DNA from: Metridium senile
Lineage: Eukaryota > Cnidaria > Anthozoa > Actiniaria > Metridiidae
Direction: 5' to 3'
DNA length: 64,000 bases
Assembly (NCBI GenBank): GCA_949775045.1
Contig: OX459103.1
Location: forward strand, 11,104,605-11,168,604
Under the pieces are notes generated by a model. The model was not told where the DNA came from. It saw only the letters and a program-made list of their open reading frames with translations, and ran no database searches. The stretch's first letter is position 1; every line of letters begins with the position of its first letter. Position numbers and translations under genes: made by a program. Below are positions 1 to 10,333 of this stretch, piece after piece.

Positions 1-79
1 ATTGCAGAATCATAGACTGAATGCCAATATGACTGCCACTTCATTATCATTTTTTTTAATAATTTATTAATTATATTTT

Positions 80-246
80 AATAGTCCTTTTCACAGTTCC
101 ACCTCAGTGACCAAGAATTATAGTTTCAAGTCCAGGTTTGAGTTGCTGTACATGATAAATTATAGTTTTGTTATGCACATCAACTCAAATCTCAACTTGA
201 AACTGTTATTCGTTATTACTGAGCGGAACTGTGAAAAGAACTATTG
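80..246. repeat. Fold-back (MITE-like) hairpin
   Basis: The start (AATAGTCCTTTTCACAGTTCC) and the end read as reverse complements with a few mismatches, and the inner flanks (ACCTCAGT / ACTGAGCGG) also pair. Length is about 165 bp with no coding potential. This is the usual structure of a small non-autonomous DNA element. Confidence 0.6.
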
Positions 247-944
247 ACCACTACATCAAAATTATCCCTAAATGACAATATGGTCATCACTTTATTATCA
301 TACTTTTTTAATTCATATTTTAAATGACCATTTCATCAAAATTATACATTAGAATTACATTAACAAAGGTTTGAGACAAAAATATGAACTTTTTGAAAAG
401 TTGTGATAATTCAAAAAGTGTGATAAATACCACATACATGTACAAGGCTAGCAAGGTAATGGTTCACTGAACACATGATTCCAAATGGCTTCACTTAAAT
501 TATATTTAAAAAACTCATTAATAATTCATGAGCTATTAGTCCAATCGGGGCATTCCAATTTGGTCACATGCATGACCTTTATACCCCATAAAACACTGCC
601 ATAGGTACATTATATAAAAATACATGTGTCTTTATGATAAAGGTATGTGTGTCTTTATGATAAAGGTACGTGTGTCTTTATGTACCTATGACACTTGTAA
701 AGGTCTCAGTTTTAATCTCTCATCATTGACCTTTACTAGAGGCATCACCCGAAACAATGCTATCAAGCTCCTACTATATTATACATGACCTTTCTCAAAT
801 GTGGGATGCCAAATGTGGTGCTTAATGGTGCATGGTGTGATATGAGAATGCGCAGTGTACCTTGCAAATAAAGTTTGTCTCCAAATTGGACTTTTCTTCA
901 AGAAACTTTTATAATTTAGTTTTGAATAAGTGTTGGAGTTTTTT
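247..944. other. Non-coding, probably ACOT7 intron
   Basis: No exon with splice sites and no long ORF is visible. The stretch is AT-rich with a short direct repeat around TGTGTCTTTATGATAAAGG at about 625-680. By position it is probably intron of the thioesterase gene whose last exons follow. Confidence 0.4.
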
Positions 945-1052
945 AAGCTATATAAAAAACTCGCAGCACGTGTTTTATCAAGGATCAAAAACCCTCGCTG
1001 CGCTCGGGTTTTTATCCTTGATAAAACACTGCTGCTCGTTTTTTATATACTT
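945..1052. repeat. Short fold-back hairpin
   Basis: The arms TATATAAAAAACTCGCAGCA and its near reverse complement flank TTTTATCAAGGAT / ATCCTTGATAAAA, with a CTCGCTGCGCTCGG loop. About 105 bp, near-perfect pairing, in the presumed ACOT7 intron. Confidence 0.65.
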
Positions 1053-1424
1053 CTTATAGCACTAAAGGTACTTTCCAAAAATACATATTTCATCTTGCTC
1101 TTTCTGGTGGTAAGTGCTTATTAATTCAATGGCTGATATTCTGTCTATTGTCAGGTTCAAAATCATAGAACATTAAGCTACATGTAAGACTGCTAGGATG
1201 TATGGGTAAATCAGGAACGTTTTATGTAGTCAGATAAAACGTTTGAATTGTTTATCTAAAGAAATAGACTCTCTAATTCTTAACTCTATGCATATTCAGA
1301 AAATACTTTTTTTTTTTCCAATCGCCATGTGAAGAAGCCAGCAATCTCACCGCTAAGCCACCCATGCCACCCATGCCACCCATAAAATAATAATATAATC
1401 TAATATTTAGTACTTGTATTTCAG

Positions 1425-1550
1425 ATGCTATTGATTTTCACGAGTCAGTGACAGTTGGACATATTGTGAACTTGTTTGGTTTGGTGACATTCACAAGCTC
1501 CAGGTCAATGGAAATTAAAGTAGTTGTTGATGCTGAGGATCTTCTCAAAG
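1425..1550 (+). CDS. ACOT7: ACOT7-type acyl-CoA thioesterase, penultimate coding exon
   Basis: The exon is bounded by a TTTCAG acceptor and an AAAG|GTATAT donor; 126 bp, entering with two bases of a split codon and leaving with one. It encodes a hotdog-fold strand region with motifs VTVGHIVNLFGLVTFTSSRS and MEIKVVVDAEDL. This matches the second hotdog domain of cytosolic acyl-CoA thioester hydrolase (ACOT7/BACH), which hydrolyses long-chain acyl-CoAs to free fatty acid and CoA. The next exon continues in the right phase. Upstream exons are outside the window or not recognisable here. Assignment to ACOT7 rather than another ACOT rests mainly on the C-terminal exon. Confidence 0.82.
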
Positions 1551-2079
1551 GTATATCGCATGACAGCTACATTATTTTTGTTTTTTCCAATAAACCATTT
1601 CACAGTTCTCTTCTATCAACCTCAGCCTTGATAGTGTGTATATATATATAATAATATTATATATTTCTAGAATGTGACTTAAGCCCATGGAGTTTTTAGG
1701 TGTTCTTAAATTCATCTGCTGGCACTCACACTCACACTCACTTATACCTCTGCATTAAATATTTTTCATACATCACTCCTCACATGTTGATGATTTTTTA
1801 CAATAAAATTGCATTTACAAGACGGATAGGAACGAAATGACAACAAAATGCCATAGATATGAAAGTATAAACATAGACTTAGACACATAACATACATAAG
1901 AAGATTTAGTTGAAATTACCATTGTTTTCGGCGATTCTACCCCCCACTAAAACCCATCATGACGTCATAATGAAATAGGGCAATTGCCTATACTAGAAAA
2001 TTATCAAAATTATTACTGTAGAATGGCTATCATCATTTGTATTTGTTTATTATAATAGAATATGTGATTGTTTTCATAG

Positions 2080-2252
2080 GTAATTGTTACAGAGCATGCA
2101 GTGCCTTCTTTACCTTCGTTTCACTGGATACCAATCATAGGCCCCAGGCCATCCCTGCCATCCAATTAATAACAGATGAAGAGAAGCAAAGGTTTGAAGA
2201 AGGGAAAAGCCGTTATGAAGAAAGAAAACAAAGGCGATTAAGCCACAGTTGA
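2080..2252 (+). CDS. ACOT7: ACOT7-type acyl-CoA thioesterase, last coding exon
   Basis: A TTTTCATAG acceptor precedes this exon and a TGA ends it at 2250-2252; the entry phase completes the Gly codon split from the previous exon. It encodes YRACSAFFTFVSLD, the final strand of a hotdog domain, then a charged helical tail with EEKQRFEEGKSRYEERKQRR. That tail pattern (EEKxRFEEGKxRY) is characteristic of the C-terminus of animal ACOT7. The protein is expected to be cytosolic or mitochondrial. No perfect AATAAA lies close downstream; the first AATAAA run is in the 2.67-2.70 kb repeat. Confidence 0.85.
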
Positions 2253-2423
2253 TGTCCTGCTGGCAATATTCTTTGATAAATCATAGAATAATATTGTAAT
2301 CACAAGTAAATTTTTTTCTCCCACTTGAAAGTGCCTTCTAAAATTTATATATATTCATGTTATAGTAAATGCGTTATTATCACATATATACTTGCCTATA
2401 TAATTTAAACAGTTTTTTTTGCA

Positions 2424-2507
2424 GATTTATTTATATTTATATAGATTTATTTATATTTATATAAATTTATTTATATTTATATAAATTTATTTATATTTAT
2501 ATAAATT
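2424..2507. repeat. 20-bp tandem repeat, about 4 copies
   Basis: Four consecutive units of (G/A)ATTTATTTATATTTATAT+A with almost no divergence, then a partial unit. A purely AT minisatellite. Confidence 0.9.
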
Positions 2508-2518
2508 ATAAATAATAA

Positions 2519-2706
2519 TCTTAAGGAGACCTCTTTCACATAAGCCTATTGGTTTCCAGAGGCCTCCTTGCCATATTACACCATTTAATATTTATTATCT
2601 ATACTGATTGCATCGTAATTTTTCTTATATATAACATTAATTATTTATTTATGTAAACCTTGTAATATGGCAGAAACAATAAACAATAAACAATAAACAA
2701 TAATCA
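2519..2706. repeat. Repeat with AATAAAC tail
   Basis: An inverted pair TTGCCATATTACA / TGTAATATGGCA encloses about 90 bp and is followed by a short (AATAAAC)n run. It resembles a small retroposed or fold-back repeat; the class cannot be assigned. It may provide AATAAA signals for the thioesterase transcript. Confidence 0.35.
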
Positions 2707-2805
2707 ATTATAATTTATCAGGTCCTATAAGTTCAATAACACTTTACAGTTTTAAAAATATAAGAAAAATTATTTAATTATTTTGGGTTTTTAATTTAAA
2801 TAGCT

Positions 2806-3026
2806 ATTGTTCTTGACTGACTTGCATCAGTACCATGCTGAATCTAAATGCTAGGATTTTAATATGCGCTAGTCAGTCAAGAATCAGAAGAAGAATTTGC
2901 TATTAGTAGTGGTTGTTGAAATTGAATAATTTTGCATAATTATTGTTCTTGACTGACGATCCTCTCATACATGTAAACACATCATTGTGCTCCAACATGA
3001 ACACAAACCTAGCCAGTCAAGAACCC
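2806..3026. repeat. Fold-back element(s) with TTGTTCTTGACTG termini
   Basis: Two hairpins, 2806-2888 and 2942-3026, start with ATTGTTCTTGACTGAC and end with its complement (GTCAGTCAAGAA / CCAGTCAAGAAC). The same terminus bounds a 1.5-kb element in the receptor-kinase gene at 39672-41199, so they are one family. Confidence 0.6.
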
Positions 3027-3529
3027 AACAAAGTCCAATTCGGTCTATTCCAATGAACATTGATTTAATTAAAGAAACAAAAGAGCAATATGAAACATAT
3101 ATGAACTGCAAAACAGTCGTTTTCGCAGACAGTGAATGGAGCTCCTTTTATCTTGTAGCTCCCAGTTGAGCTAAATAAATGTCTTATTATATTTATATAT
3201 TGTATTTATATATTTCTTCTGATCTTTGGTGAAATTTCATAATTGATTCCTTCTTCTTTATTGTTATCTATTATTTTTTATCATTTTAGCCATTGAATTG
3301 TATTAAATAATTAAATAAAATGTATTATTTAAATTTAACAATCTAATATTTGATATCTATCTTTTAGGGTCAAAGAACCTTTTTTATTAACTGTTTGTCA
3401 GTCCTTCTACTAGCCACCCACAAAGTCTAGACTAAAAGGCCTTTTTGCAGGACCTGGTCACGTGATCTTGTCAATCAAAAAGTTGATGAGTAGCACAAAA
3501 TAAATTCCAGTATGAAACTTGATGAAGGC

Positions 3530-4718
3530 GATCGAGTGCGATTATATGAAACACTCCTGCTATCGTGCTAGATCGAGTGCGATTATATGAAACACTCCTC
3601 ATGTCGTGCTAGATCGAGTGCGATTAAATGAAACACTCCTGCTATCGTGCTAGATCGAGTGCGATTATATGAAACACTCCTGCTATCGTGCTAGATCGAG
3701 TGCGATTATATGAAACACTCCTGATGTCGTGCTAGATCGAGTGCAATTAAATGAAACACTCCAGCTATCGTGCTAGATCGAGTGCGATTATATGAAACAC
3801 TCCTGCTATCGTGTTAGATCGAGTGCGGTTATATGAAACACTCCTGCCATCGTGCTAGATCGAGTGCGATTTTATGAAACAGTCCTGCTATCGTGCTAGA
3901 TCGAGTGCGATTATATGAAACACTCCTGCTATCGTGCTAGATCGAGTGCGATTATATGAAACACTCCTGCTATCGTGCTAGATCGAGTGCGGTTATATGA
4001 AACACTCCTGCCATCGTGCTAGATCGAGTGCGATTATATGAAACACTCCTGCTATCGTGCTAGATCGAGTGCGATTATATGAAACACTCCTGCTATCGTG
4101 CTAGATCGAGCGCGATTATATGAAACACTCCTGCTATCGTGCTAGATCGAGTGCGATTATATGAAACACTCCTGCTATCGTGCTAGATCGAGGGCGGTTA
4201 TATGAAACACTCCTCTATCGTGCTAGATCGAGTGCCATTTTATGAAACACTCTTGCTATCGTGCTAGATCGAGTGCGATTATATGAAACACTCCTGATGT
4301 CGTGCTAGATCGAGTGCAATTAAATGAAACACTCCTGCTATCGTGCTAGATCGAGTGCGATTATATGAAACACTCCTGCTATCGTGCTAGATCGAGTGCG
4401 ATTATATGAAACACTACTGCTATCGTGCTAGATCGAGTGCCATTTTATGAAACACTCCTGCTATCGTGCTAGATCGAGTGCGATTATATGAAACACTCCT
4501 GATGTCGTGCTAGATCGAGTGCAATTAAATGAAACACTCCAGCTATCGTGCTAGATCGAGTGCGATTATATGAAACACTCCTGCCATCGTGCTAGATCGA
4601 GTGCGATTATATGAAACACTCCTGCTATCGTGTTAGATCGAGTGCGGTTATATGAAACACTCCAGCTCTCGTGCTAGATCGAGTGCGATTATATGAAACA
4701 CTCCAGCTCTCGTGCTAC
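3530..4718. repeat. 41-bp minisatellite, about 29 copies
   Basis: The unit is GATCGAGTGCGATTATATGA followed by AACACTCCTGCTATCGTGCTA. Copies are head-to-tail with few substitutions and one single-base deletion (about 4210). Variant units recur in linked pairs: a GATGT variant followed by a CAATTAAATG variant at about 3721, 4291 and 4500, which indicates multi-unit duplication. There are no unique spacers between units. The unit resembles GATGAAACACTC-type tips of fold-back elements in this window (for example near 40975). Confidence 0.95.
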
Positions 4719-5274
4719 CAAATTGTGTCTCAGCCAAATTTTGTTTTGGAAACTGTGTTGTCACCATCACCTGAACTGATTACACCAATCAACCAACAAT
4801 ACTTTTTATCAGCAATGTTTCATACCTGCACTCGTAGAAATGTGAAATTATTTAAAGAATTAGGCATATATAGCAAAAAAATGTCTTTGCTGCTAGTTGG
4901 AACCGCAAACTTGAACCTACAATAAATATATGGCGGTGCATTTCTTTAAGTTTCAAGTAGAAAAACGTTAGATGGCTTGTTCTTACCATCAAATATAACT
5001 TAACAAGCATTTCATCTGCAGCTGGTAGGAATCTCGTGAGAATGTTTTAAGAATTCGGTATAGTAAATTTAAATTTGTTGGAACCAAGAAGCTATAATAA
5101 GTAATTATAATTAGCTGAGAAAGTGGACTGCTAAAGTTGATATAATAGATGCACTAATAATGGTCTTATACCTACAAATGTGATTGAAATATGGTCGTAT
5201 ATGATGTGCTGAGATTTGTTGGAAAATATTTCGGTAAATTGCTTTTAAACAATTAACAGCGATCGTTCTTTTGC
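4719..5274. other. Unassigned intergenic sequence
   Basis: AT-rich DNA. A reading frame leaves the minisatellite and continues to 4925, but it begins in the repeat and shows no recognisable domain. No splice-bounded exon seen. Confidence 0.4.
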
Positions 5275-5460
5275 TTGTTTGTTTATTTGTTCCTTCGTTC
5301 GCTTAGCGCTTGTTTGTTTGTTTGTTCGTTTGCATGTTTGTTTCCGTTTGATTGCTTGTTTGTTTTTTTTTTTGTCGTCTGCTTGTTCGTTCTTTTGTGC
5401 TTACACTTCATCGTTTTTTTTTTTGTTTATTCGTTTGTTGTTTTGTTTTTCTATCTTTCT
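5275..5460. repeat. T-rich low-complexity tract (TTTG/TTCG)
   Basis: Degenerate GTTTGTTTGTTCGTTT runs. Overlapping frames here read as poly-Phe/Leu/Val/Cys and are artefacts. On the minus strand the tract includes AATAAA about 130 bp past the GPCR stop, a possible polyadenylation signal. Confidence 0.75.
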
Positions 5461-5562
5461 TTATCCCTTTGTAACCGTACTCTGTCAAACCATAATTTTC
5501 TTTTCGCCAGTAACGGTCGATTTTACCGATGCATGTGCTTCCAATTTCGTCGCTAGTTTAGC

Positions 5563-6498
5563 TTAATAGCGAAGTGAGTTCCATGCATGCTTTAATGCTT
5601 CTTTTAGTTCTGATTTCTTCCAAAACCAAACAAAAGGATTTACAGACGCTCTTAAAAACATTATCGTCTCGGTCCAATGAAAACTTTCTGCAAGCTGATT
5701 TGAAGAAAATTTGCCAATAAACTTGTACAACTGGAGAATGAATTGCGGAGAGAAAAAGAAACAATACATTCCAATGATAACAGCCAGGTTTATTGCTCGT
5801 TTGGTCTCTCGGGCTATTCGTGTGACTCTTGATGCTTCTCTCTGGCCATTTTCGACGCTCGCCCGCATTTGAATGTCTATTTGTCGTCTGTGACGGCGGA
5901 CTGTTAGGAATATTCGAATATGGGAAATAATAGTGATGGCAATGAGAACGGGAATGATCGTAACAGCTGGATAGTTGAAGATACGTTTAGTCGGGAAAAT
6001 TCTGTCTAGAGCTGCTATAAGGGCACAAGAAAACCAGGTACTACTTAGGAAAATCGCAACGCGAGTGTTGGTGACAATGGATTGATATCGAAGGTGAAAC
6101 TGCAGAGCTAATGCCATTTCGAGGCTTACACCAGCGATGATAACAAAAGCACTGCCACTGCAAATTATCATGAAAGATAACTTAAATTTATCGAAAGGTC
6201 TCCACATATTATTGCACTTCAAATATAGCAGCTCACTTGCTACAAATACCGGCTGTATAAGCAGACCAGTTACAAAATCCACCGAACAAAGACCAAGAAG
6301 CATAAAGTTAGAAGGATTTCGTAAAGAGGATGTTCTCCATATCAAGATGGCAATCAAAGCATTTAATGTCATAGCGATGGGAGAAGATAAACCATTGATC
6401 ACCAAAGTTGCTATTGAGGTTGCATAACTACTCCTTTGTGTACAATGGGAGATAAGACCTGAGGCATTGTTAACTTGAGATGAGTTTTTCAGATACAT
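5563..6498 (-). CDS. Class A (rhodopsin-like) GPCR, single exon
   Basis: Intact 311-residue ORF with seven hydrophobic segments. TM1 carries the conserved Asn (TLNALIAI), TM2 the LxxxD motif (LGLCSVDF), TM4 its Trp (SSTWFSCAL), and TM7 NPFVWFW in place of NPxxY. TM6 has YCFFFSP in place of CWxP. The N-terminus has N-glycosylation sequons (NSS, NAS). The TM3 cytoplasmic end reads SLEMALALQFHLRYQ: the Glu/Asp of the (D/E)RY motif is kept, but Arg 3.50 is Met and Tyr is Ala. Family: the large, intronless, divergent class A receptor sets of anthozoans; ligand unknown. Full length and lack of stops argue against a pseudogene. The start is the only Met that gives an N-terminus before TM1. Confidence 0.88.
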   Translation of the reverse strand: MYLKNSSQVNNASGLISHCTQRSSYATSIATLVINGLSSPIAMTLNALIAILIWRTSSLRNPSNFMLLGLCSVDFVTGLLIQPVFVASELLYLKCNNMWRPFDKFKLSFMIICSGSAFVIIAGVSLEMALALQFHLRYQSIVTNTRVAIFLSSTWFSCALIAALDRIFPTKRIFNYPAVTIIPVLIAITIISHIRIFLTVRRHRRQIDIQMRASVENGQREASRVTRIARETKRAINLAVIIGMYCFFFSPQFILQLYKFIGKFSSNQLAESFHWTETIMFLRASVNPFVWFWKKSELKEALKHAWNSLRY

Positions 6499-6884
6499 TT
6501 CTTGTTAATACAAGGTGCAAAAGCCAATATCAGCTTTGTCTTTGTGAGCAGGTAGAGGTACAATTATCAACTTGAGATTTGTTATTCATATTTTATTGGC
6601 AATGTGTAAAAGTTGGAATAAACAAATGTTGTATAAAGTGTTCATTTATATCTAAATTGCATAATTAAACTAAAAATATAAAGGTTTTTCACATTTCTTT
6701 ACATTATTTTACACATGTAAAGCGTTGTTGAACATGAGGATATTGACGTTATATAAAATAAAATAATTATTATTATTAAATATCCATGTACATATTCAAA
6801 TGCGCTTGAGACCTGACTGCTTTGCCGGGAGACAACCCCCTGTTCTTTTGGAAGAGCACAGCCGGATCTTTTACGCCCACCTTA

Positions 6885-7144
6885 TACACCTATTTCAATT
6901 AACGTTGTCCATCTGGAATGGTTAATCTGAGACCGATAGGAATTGTGGGTGTTCATTAAATTTCAAATACATTGTTTTAATCACACTTGAATGGTGCTGC
7001 ATTACAGATAACAGTATTTCAGAAGTAAACATTAATATTCAAGCGTGATTATAATAGTGCATTTGCAGTTTAATGAGCTCCCACAATTCCTATCGGTCTC
7101 AGATCGACCATTCCAGATGGACAACGTTAATTGAAATAGGTGTA
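6885..7144. mobile_element. TA-flanked MITE, TACACCTATTTCAA family, copy 1
   Basis: The TIR TACACCTATTTCAATTAACG at the left is matched by its reverse complement at the right, with long further pairing (CCGATAGGAATTGTGGG / CCCACAATTCCTATCGG). About 260 bp, no ORF. The TA at each end suggests a Tc1/mariner-type TA target. Confidence 0.8.
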
Positions 7145-7434
7145 CACCTATTTCTAAAAACGTTGTCATCGCCAAAGACGATAGGCACTATGGGTATAAT
7201 CTTAAATCGTGAATATAATGCCGCGTGAATACCGCCGTGTTTGAATCTCAATCATGCCCACTCCACTAAACAACGATTGTTGGAGCTGACATCATTAAAA
7301 TTCAAACACAGAGGCATTCACGATTTAAGATTATATCCATATTACACTTGGGTCTTGGAACGGCTTATCACTTTTCGCTTATTACCTATCGCCAATCGCC
7401 TTTGGCAATGGCAACCTTTATTGTAATAGATGTA
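7143..7434. mobile_element. TACACCTATTTC-family MITE, copy 2, abutting copy 1
   Basis: It begins with the TA that closes copy 1 and reads TACACCTATTTCTAAAAACG. Internal arms (GTCATCGCCAAAGACGATAG / GCCAATCGCCTTTGGCAATG; AATCTTAAATCGTGAAT / ATTCACGATTTAAGATT) pair. The right terminus AATAGATGTA is diverged. Confidence 0.75.
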
Positions 7435-7924
7435 TAGAGTGAAGGCAGAAGAAGAATAAGAAAATAAAAATCAACGGTGTCTGCGTGACCCAAAAAATTA
7501 AATAAACCAAACATTAATAGTGTCTGTGTGACCCGAAAAAAAAAAGAATATATATTGGATGGCTGTGTCTGTTTGACGCCACGATTGTCTCTGTGTGATC
7601 CTCAGAGAATGAAACCTGACTGTGTCTGTGTGGTAGCTACTGTGTCTGTAACCCACTTTGGCGCTACGGTGTCAAGTACTAGTACTCTGTCCCTCTTGTT
7701 TAATTTTCTAAGGGGGTCTACAATTTCCATGGCAGTGTGAAAGGAATTTACAATTTTGATATCAATCGAAAGCTTGAAGGGAGAGCAACATTTCTATGAA
7801 ATATAAAATATATATTTCTAAGTTTTAACCCCTATAATCGACGAAAAATCATATTTTTTCTATGTAAACAAGCGGAAACAATTTGCCAACGGGCTCTTCA
7901 CACAACGTTGCTCATATTAGGTTG
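7435..7924. other. Intergenic; degenerate TGTCTGTGTGACC repeats
   Basis: Several loosely repeated TGTCTGTGTGACC-like words lie between 7480 and 7690. The small plus-strand frame through them has no domain. Nothing else recognised. Confidence 0.4.
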
Positions 7925-7944
7925 TATCTTAGGCCTGCCCCTGG

Positions 7945-8115
7945 ACCTTAAATCGCCGTTATTTAATGCGACTTAAAGCGTTTTAAGGCGATTTAATGCG
8001 ATTTAAGAAAAAATATTGGAAAATCAGAGGTGACATAAGGTAATTTTAAGCGATTTACAGCGATTTAATTAAGGCGATTTAAGAAAAAATATTAGGAAAT
8101 CATAGGCGACATAAG
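7945..8115. repeat. Degenerate GCGATTTAAG subterminal repeats
   Basis: Recurring words of the type TTTAATGCGATTTAAG, AAGGCGATTTAAGAAAAAAT and AAGCGATTTA, immediately inside the left terminus of the 7-kb element. Confidence 0.65.
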
Positions 8116-8901
8116 GCAATGTTAAGCAATTTAGCGTGATTTAAGAAATATATGGTGAAGAAGATGCATTTTTTGGTGGCTTTAAGTAATTTGTTTTTGT
8201 AAAAATGAACAACATTTTAAGTTCATTTAAGAAAATTTGAAAATAAAGGTGTCATTGTTCAAAATATCATGTAAATATAATACTTCTAGTAAGCAAAGGC
8301 CAGTTTACACTTCACATCAAAAATTGTATTCAATATAGGTCAGTTTTATATTAATATAAGGAATATCTGTGATTCATTTACATAATTGTTTTAGAGTGCA
8401 AATATTATATCCATGAAGTACAAAATAGTACAACATGATGCTAGTTAAAACAATAGAATAGAGTGCAAATAGTATATCCGTGAAAAACATTATTGAATAC
8501 TAAATAGTACAATTTTAGCGAATTTTATTTATATAGCACTATTTTGTAATATTTAGTTTTGCATTTCATTAATATATTGTTTACACTTTAATATTATGTT
8601 CCACTATTAATATAAGTATATTTTTTAACAATATACTGTCTGCACTCGACATTAATATTAATACATGATTGTTCACAACAGCGTAACAATTAAAGCACCT
8701 TTAAACAATGATTATCAATTATTTTAACATAGTTTAATACTATGAAACCAGTTGCAAAACAAATATTTTTATATCTTTTTTATTTCAAATATTTTTATCA
8801 TCAAAACTTTTAAACAACACTTCCTTTGTACATCTCTGTTTCTGTATATACATATAAATAATTCTATACGTTCTGGATGCTTTCATTAAGGATTGCTGGC
8901 T
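8116..8901. other. AT-rich repeat-derived stretch
   Basis: Contains GTGCAAATATTATATCCATG-like direct repeats (about 8397 and 8462) and similar TACTAAATAGTAC words; no exon found. Confidence 0.35.
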
Positions 8902-9344
8902 ATTTTCAGGCCTACTCTGGGGTCCATGTTCGCCTATTACCGCCTAATACCGCCTAATACCGCCTAATACCGCCTGATTCCACTTAATGCCGCCTATCGG
9001 TAATAATTCTAAAATCATCTAATATTATAACATCATTATTTTCCTTTTGGGTAAATCAATTCAAAAATATCCGCTATAGAAGGGAATTAATAATTCCTCC
9101 TATAGCTATATGGAACAACTGGACCATCGATCCTGACCATGGATGCACATGCATAAATGCATTTAAAATATACTGTAGAAAAAAGGAAGACTGGACATTT
9201 CTGATAGTCACTTCAAGTACTTTAGCTATAGTGAGACTTGCAAATATACTATTTGTATATTCCTTCACTCTTACCTGCATGTACTTGAAATGTACCAAAA
9301 ATATGGGTCTGAATTAAAAGGTCAGGTTAGAAAATACCTTCTGT

Positions 9345-9630
9345 GTGTATTATTATGATTGTCGCGGAGAAATAAGCAATTTATGTAATTGCAATTATAG
9401 AAGCCTGAAAAGAATTTGGGACTTCAACGGTATTTGAACCCATGACCTTTGCAGTGCCGGTGCAATGCTCTACCAACTGAGCTATGGGTTCAAATCCTGT
9501 TGAAGTCCCAAATTTTTTTCGGGCTTCTATAATTGCAATTTCTATAATGCAATTACATAAATTGTTTATTTCTCCACGACGATCATAATCATACACACAT
9601 CATATAACCGCGGATCAGACCCACATACAT
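9345..9630 (-). mobile_element. tRNA-containing palindromic (SINE-like) element
   Basis: About 286 bp flanked by an exact 14-bp direct repeat AAAATACCTTCTGT (9331-9344 and 9631-9644), the kind left by target-primed insertion. The body is palindromic (ATTGCAATTATAGAAGCC / its complement; GGGACTTCAAC / GTTGAAGTCCC) around a tRNA-like core. A fragment of the same repeat is at 47375-47442. Confidence 0.75.
9423..9491 (-). pseudogene. tRNA-Ala(GGC)-like sequence inside the repeat
   Basis: On the minus strand TAGCTCAGTTGGTAGAGC is a good A box/D arm. A 5-bp stem TTGCA/TGCAA encloses the 7-base loop CCGGCAC (anticodon GGC), and GGTCATGGGTTCAAAT is a B box. The loop has C instead of T at position 33, the T stem is imperfect and the acceptor arms do not pair, so this is a tRNA-derived repeat core and not a working tRNA gene. 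Confidence 0.7.
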
Positions 9631-9661
9631 AAAATACCTTCTGTTTACTCTATTTTACTAG

Positions 9662-10147
9662 TTAGAGTGCTTACACTATGCCTATGAAATAAAAACTAAA
9701 TAGTTACTAACTAATAGTTTTTATTTAGTGACTATTACATGTAGCTATAGTCACTACCTGGAGTCACTATCACTCAACTGGAACAACTTTAGTAACAATA
9801 CAAAAGGGAAAGCAATGCAAATATTCAAGAGTTTAGAAAGTTAATGCTTTATTTAATAACCTGTGAAACTGGCAAAGTTTACTCATTAGAGTGTAATATT
9901 CTGATTCAAACAATAGAAAACTAAAGAATTAGAATGTAATAGTACTACATTTTTCATGGGTTTGTGAAAACTACTCTGATGAAATGCAATGTTGAAACAA
10001 TAAAGTTTGCCTCTATTGAATAAATTATTAACTTTCTATGGTCTTGAGTATTTGGTTTCCCATGTGTATTGTTACTAAAGCTGTCAAAACTATTAGTTAG
10101 TATTACTATTTACATTTTATTTCATGGACATAGTGTAAGCACTCTAA
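9662..10147. mobile_element. 486-bp fold-back element
   Basis: TTAGAGTGCTTACACTATG at the left is repeated inverted at the right. Inner arms (CAACTTTAGTAACAATACA with TGTATTGTTACTAAAGCTG; GAAAGTTAATG) also pair. No coding content. Confidence 0.75.
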
Positions 10148-10188
10148 TTAAACGTTTTAATTCATACTTAGAATTAGCTAAACAATAC

Positions 10189-10333
10189 TAGAGTACAAGC
10201 ACTACAAGTGTGCAGCATAAATACCACTAAATACTGCTAAATTAGTCTAATTCTATTGTTCTCTATTGTCTAATCAACACTATTTACTGCTAAATAGTGC
10301 AAAGTGCTGCACACTTTTAGTGTTTGTACTCTA
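10189..10333. repeat. 145-bp hairpin
   Basis: TAGAGTACAAGCACTACAAG with CACTTTTAGTGTTTGTACTCTA; GTGTGCAGCA/TGCTGCACAC inside. Confidence 0.7.

Noticed and set aside
3530..4718. CRISPR-like regular repeat array
   Set aside because: Units are contiguous with no unique spacers, and the genome is clearly animal; it is a minisatellite.
5275..5566. Plus-strand hydrophobic frames of about 95 codons
   Set aside because: They come from a T-rich low-complexity tract and overlap the 3' end of the GPCR on the other strand.
6137..6427. Plus-strand 96-codon frame
   Set aside because: Antisense shadow of the GPCR coding sequence.
9423..9491. Functional tRNA-Ala gene
   Set aside because: Acceptor and T stems do not pair properly, position 33 is C, and it lies inside a palindromic repeat.
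9381..9596. 71-codon frame with an AQLVEHCTG peptide
   Set aside because: It is the translation of the tRNA-like repeat; this peptide is a familiar false prediction in anthozoan annotations.
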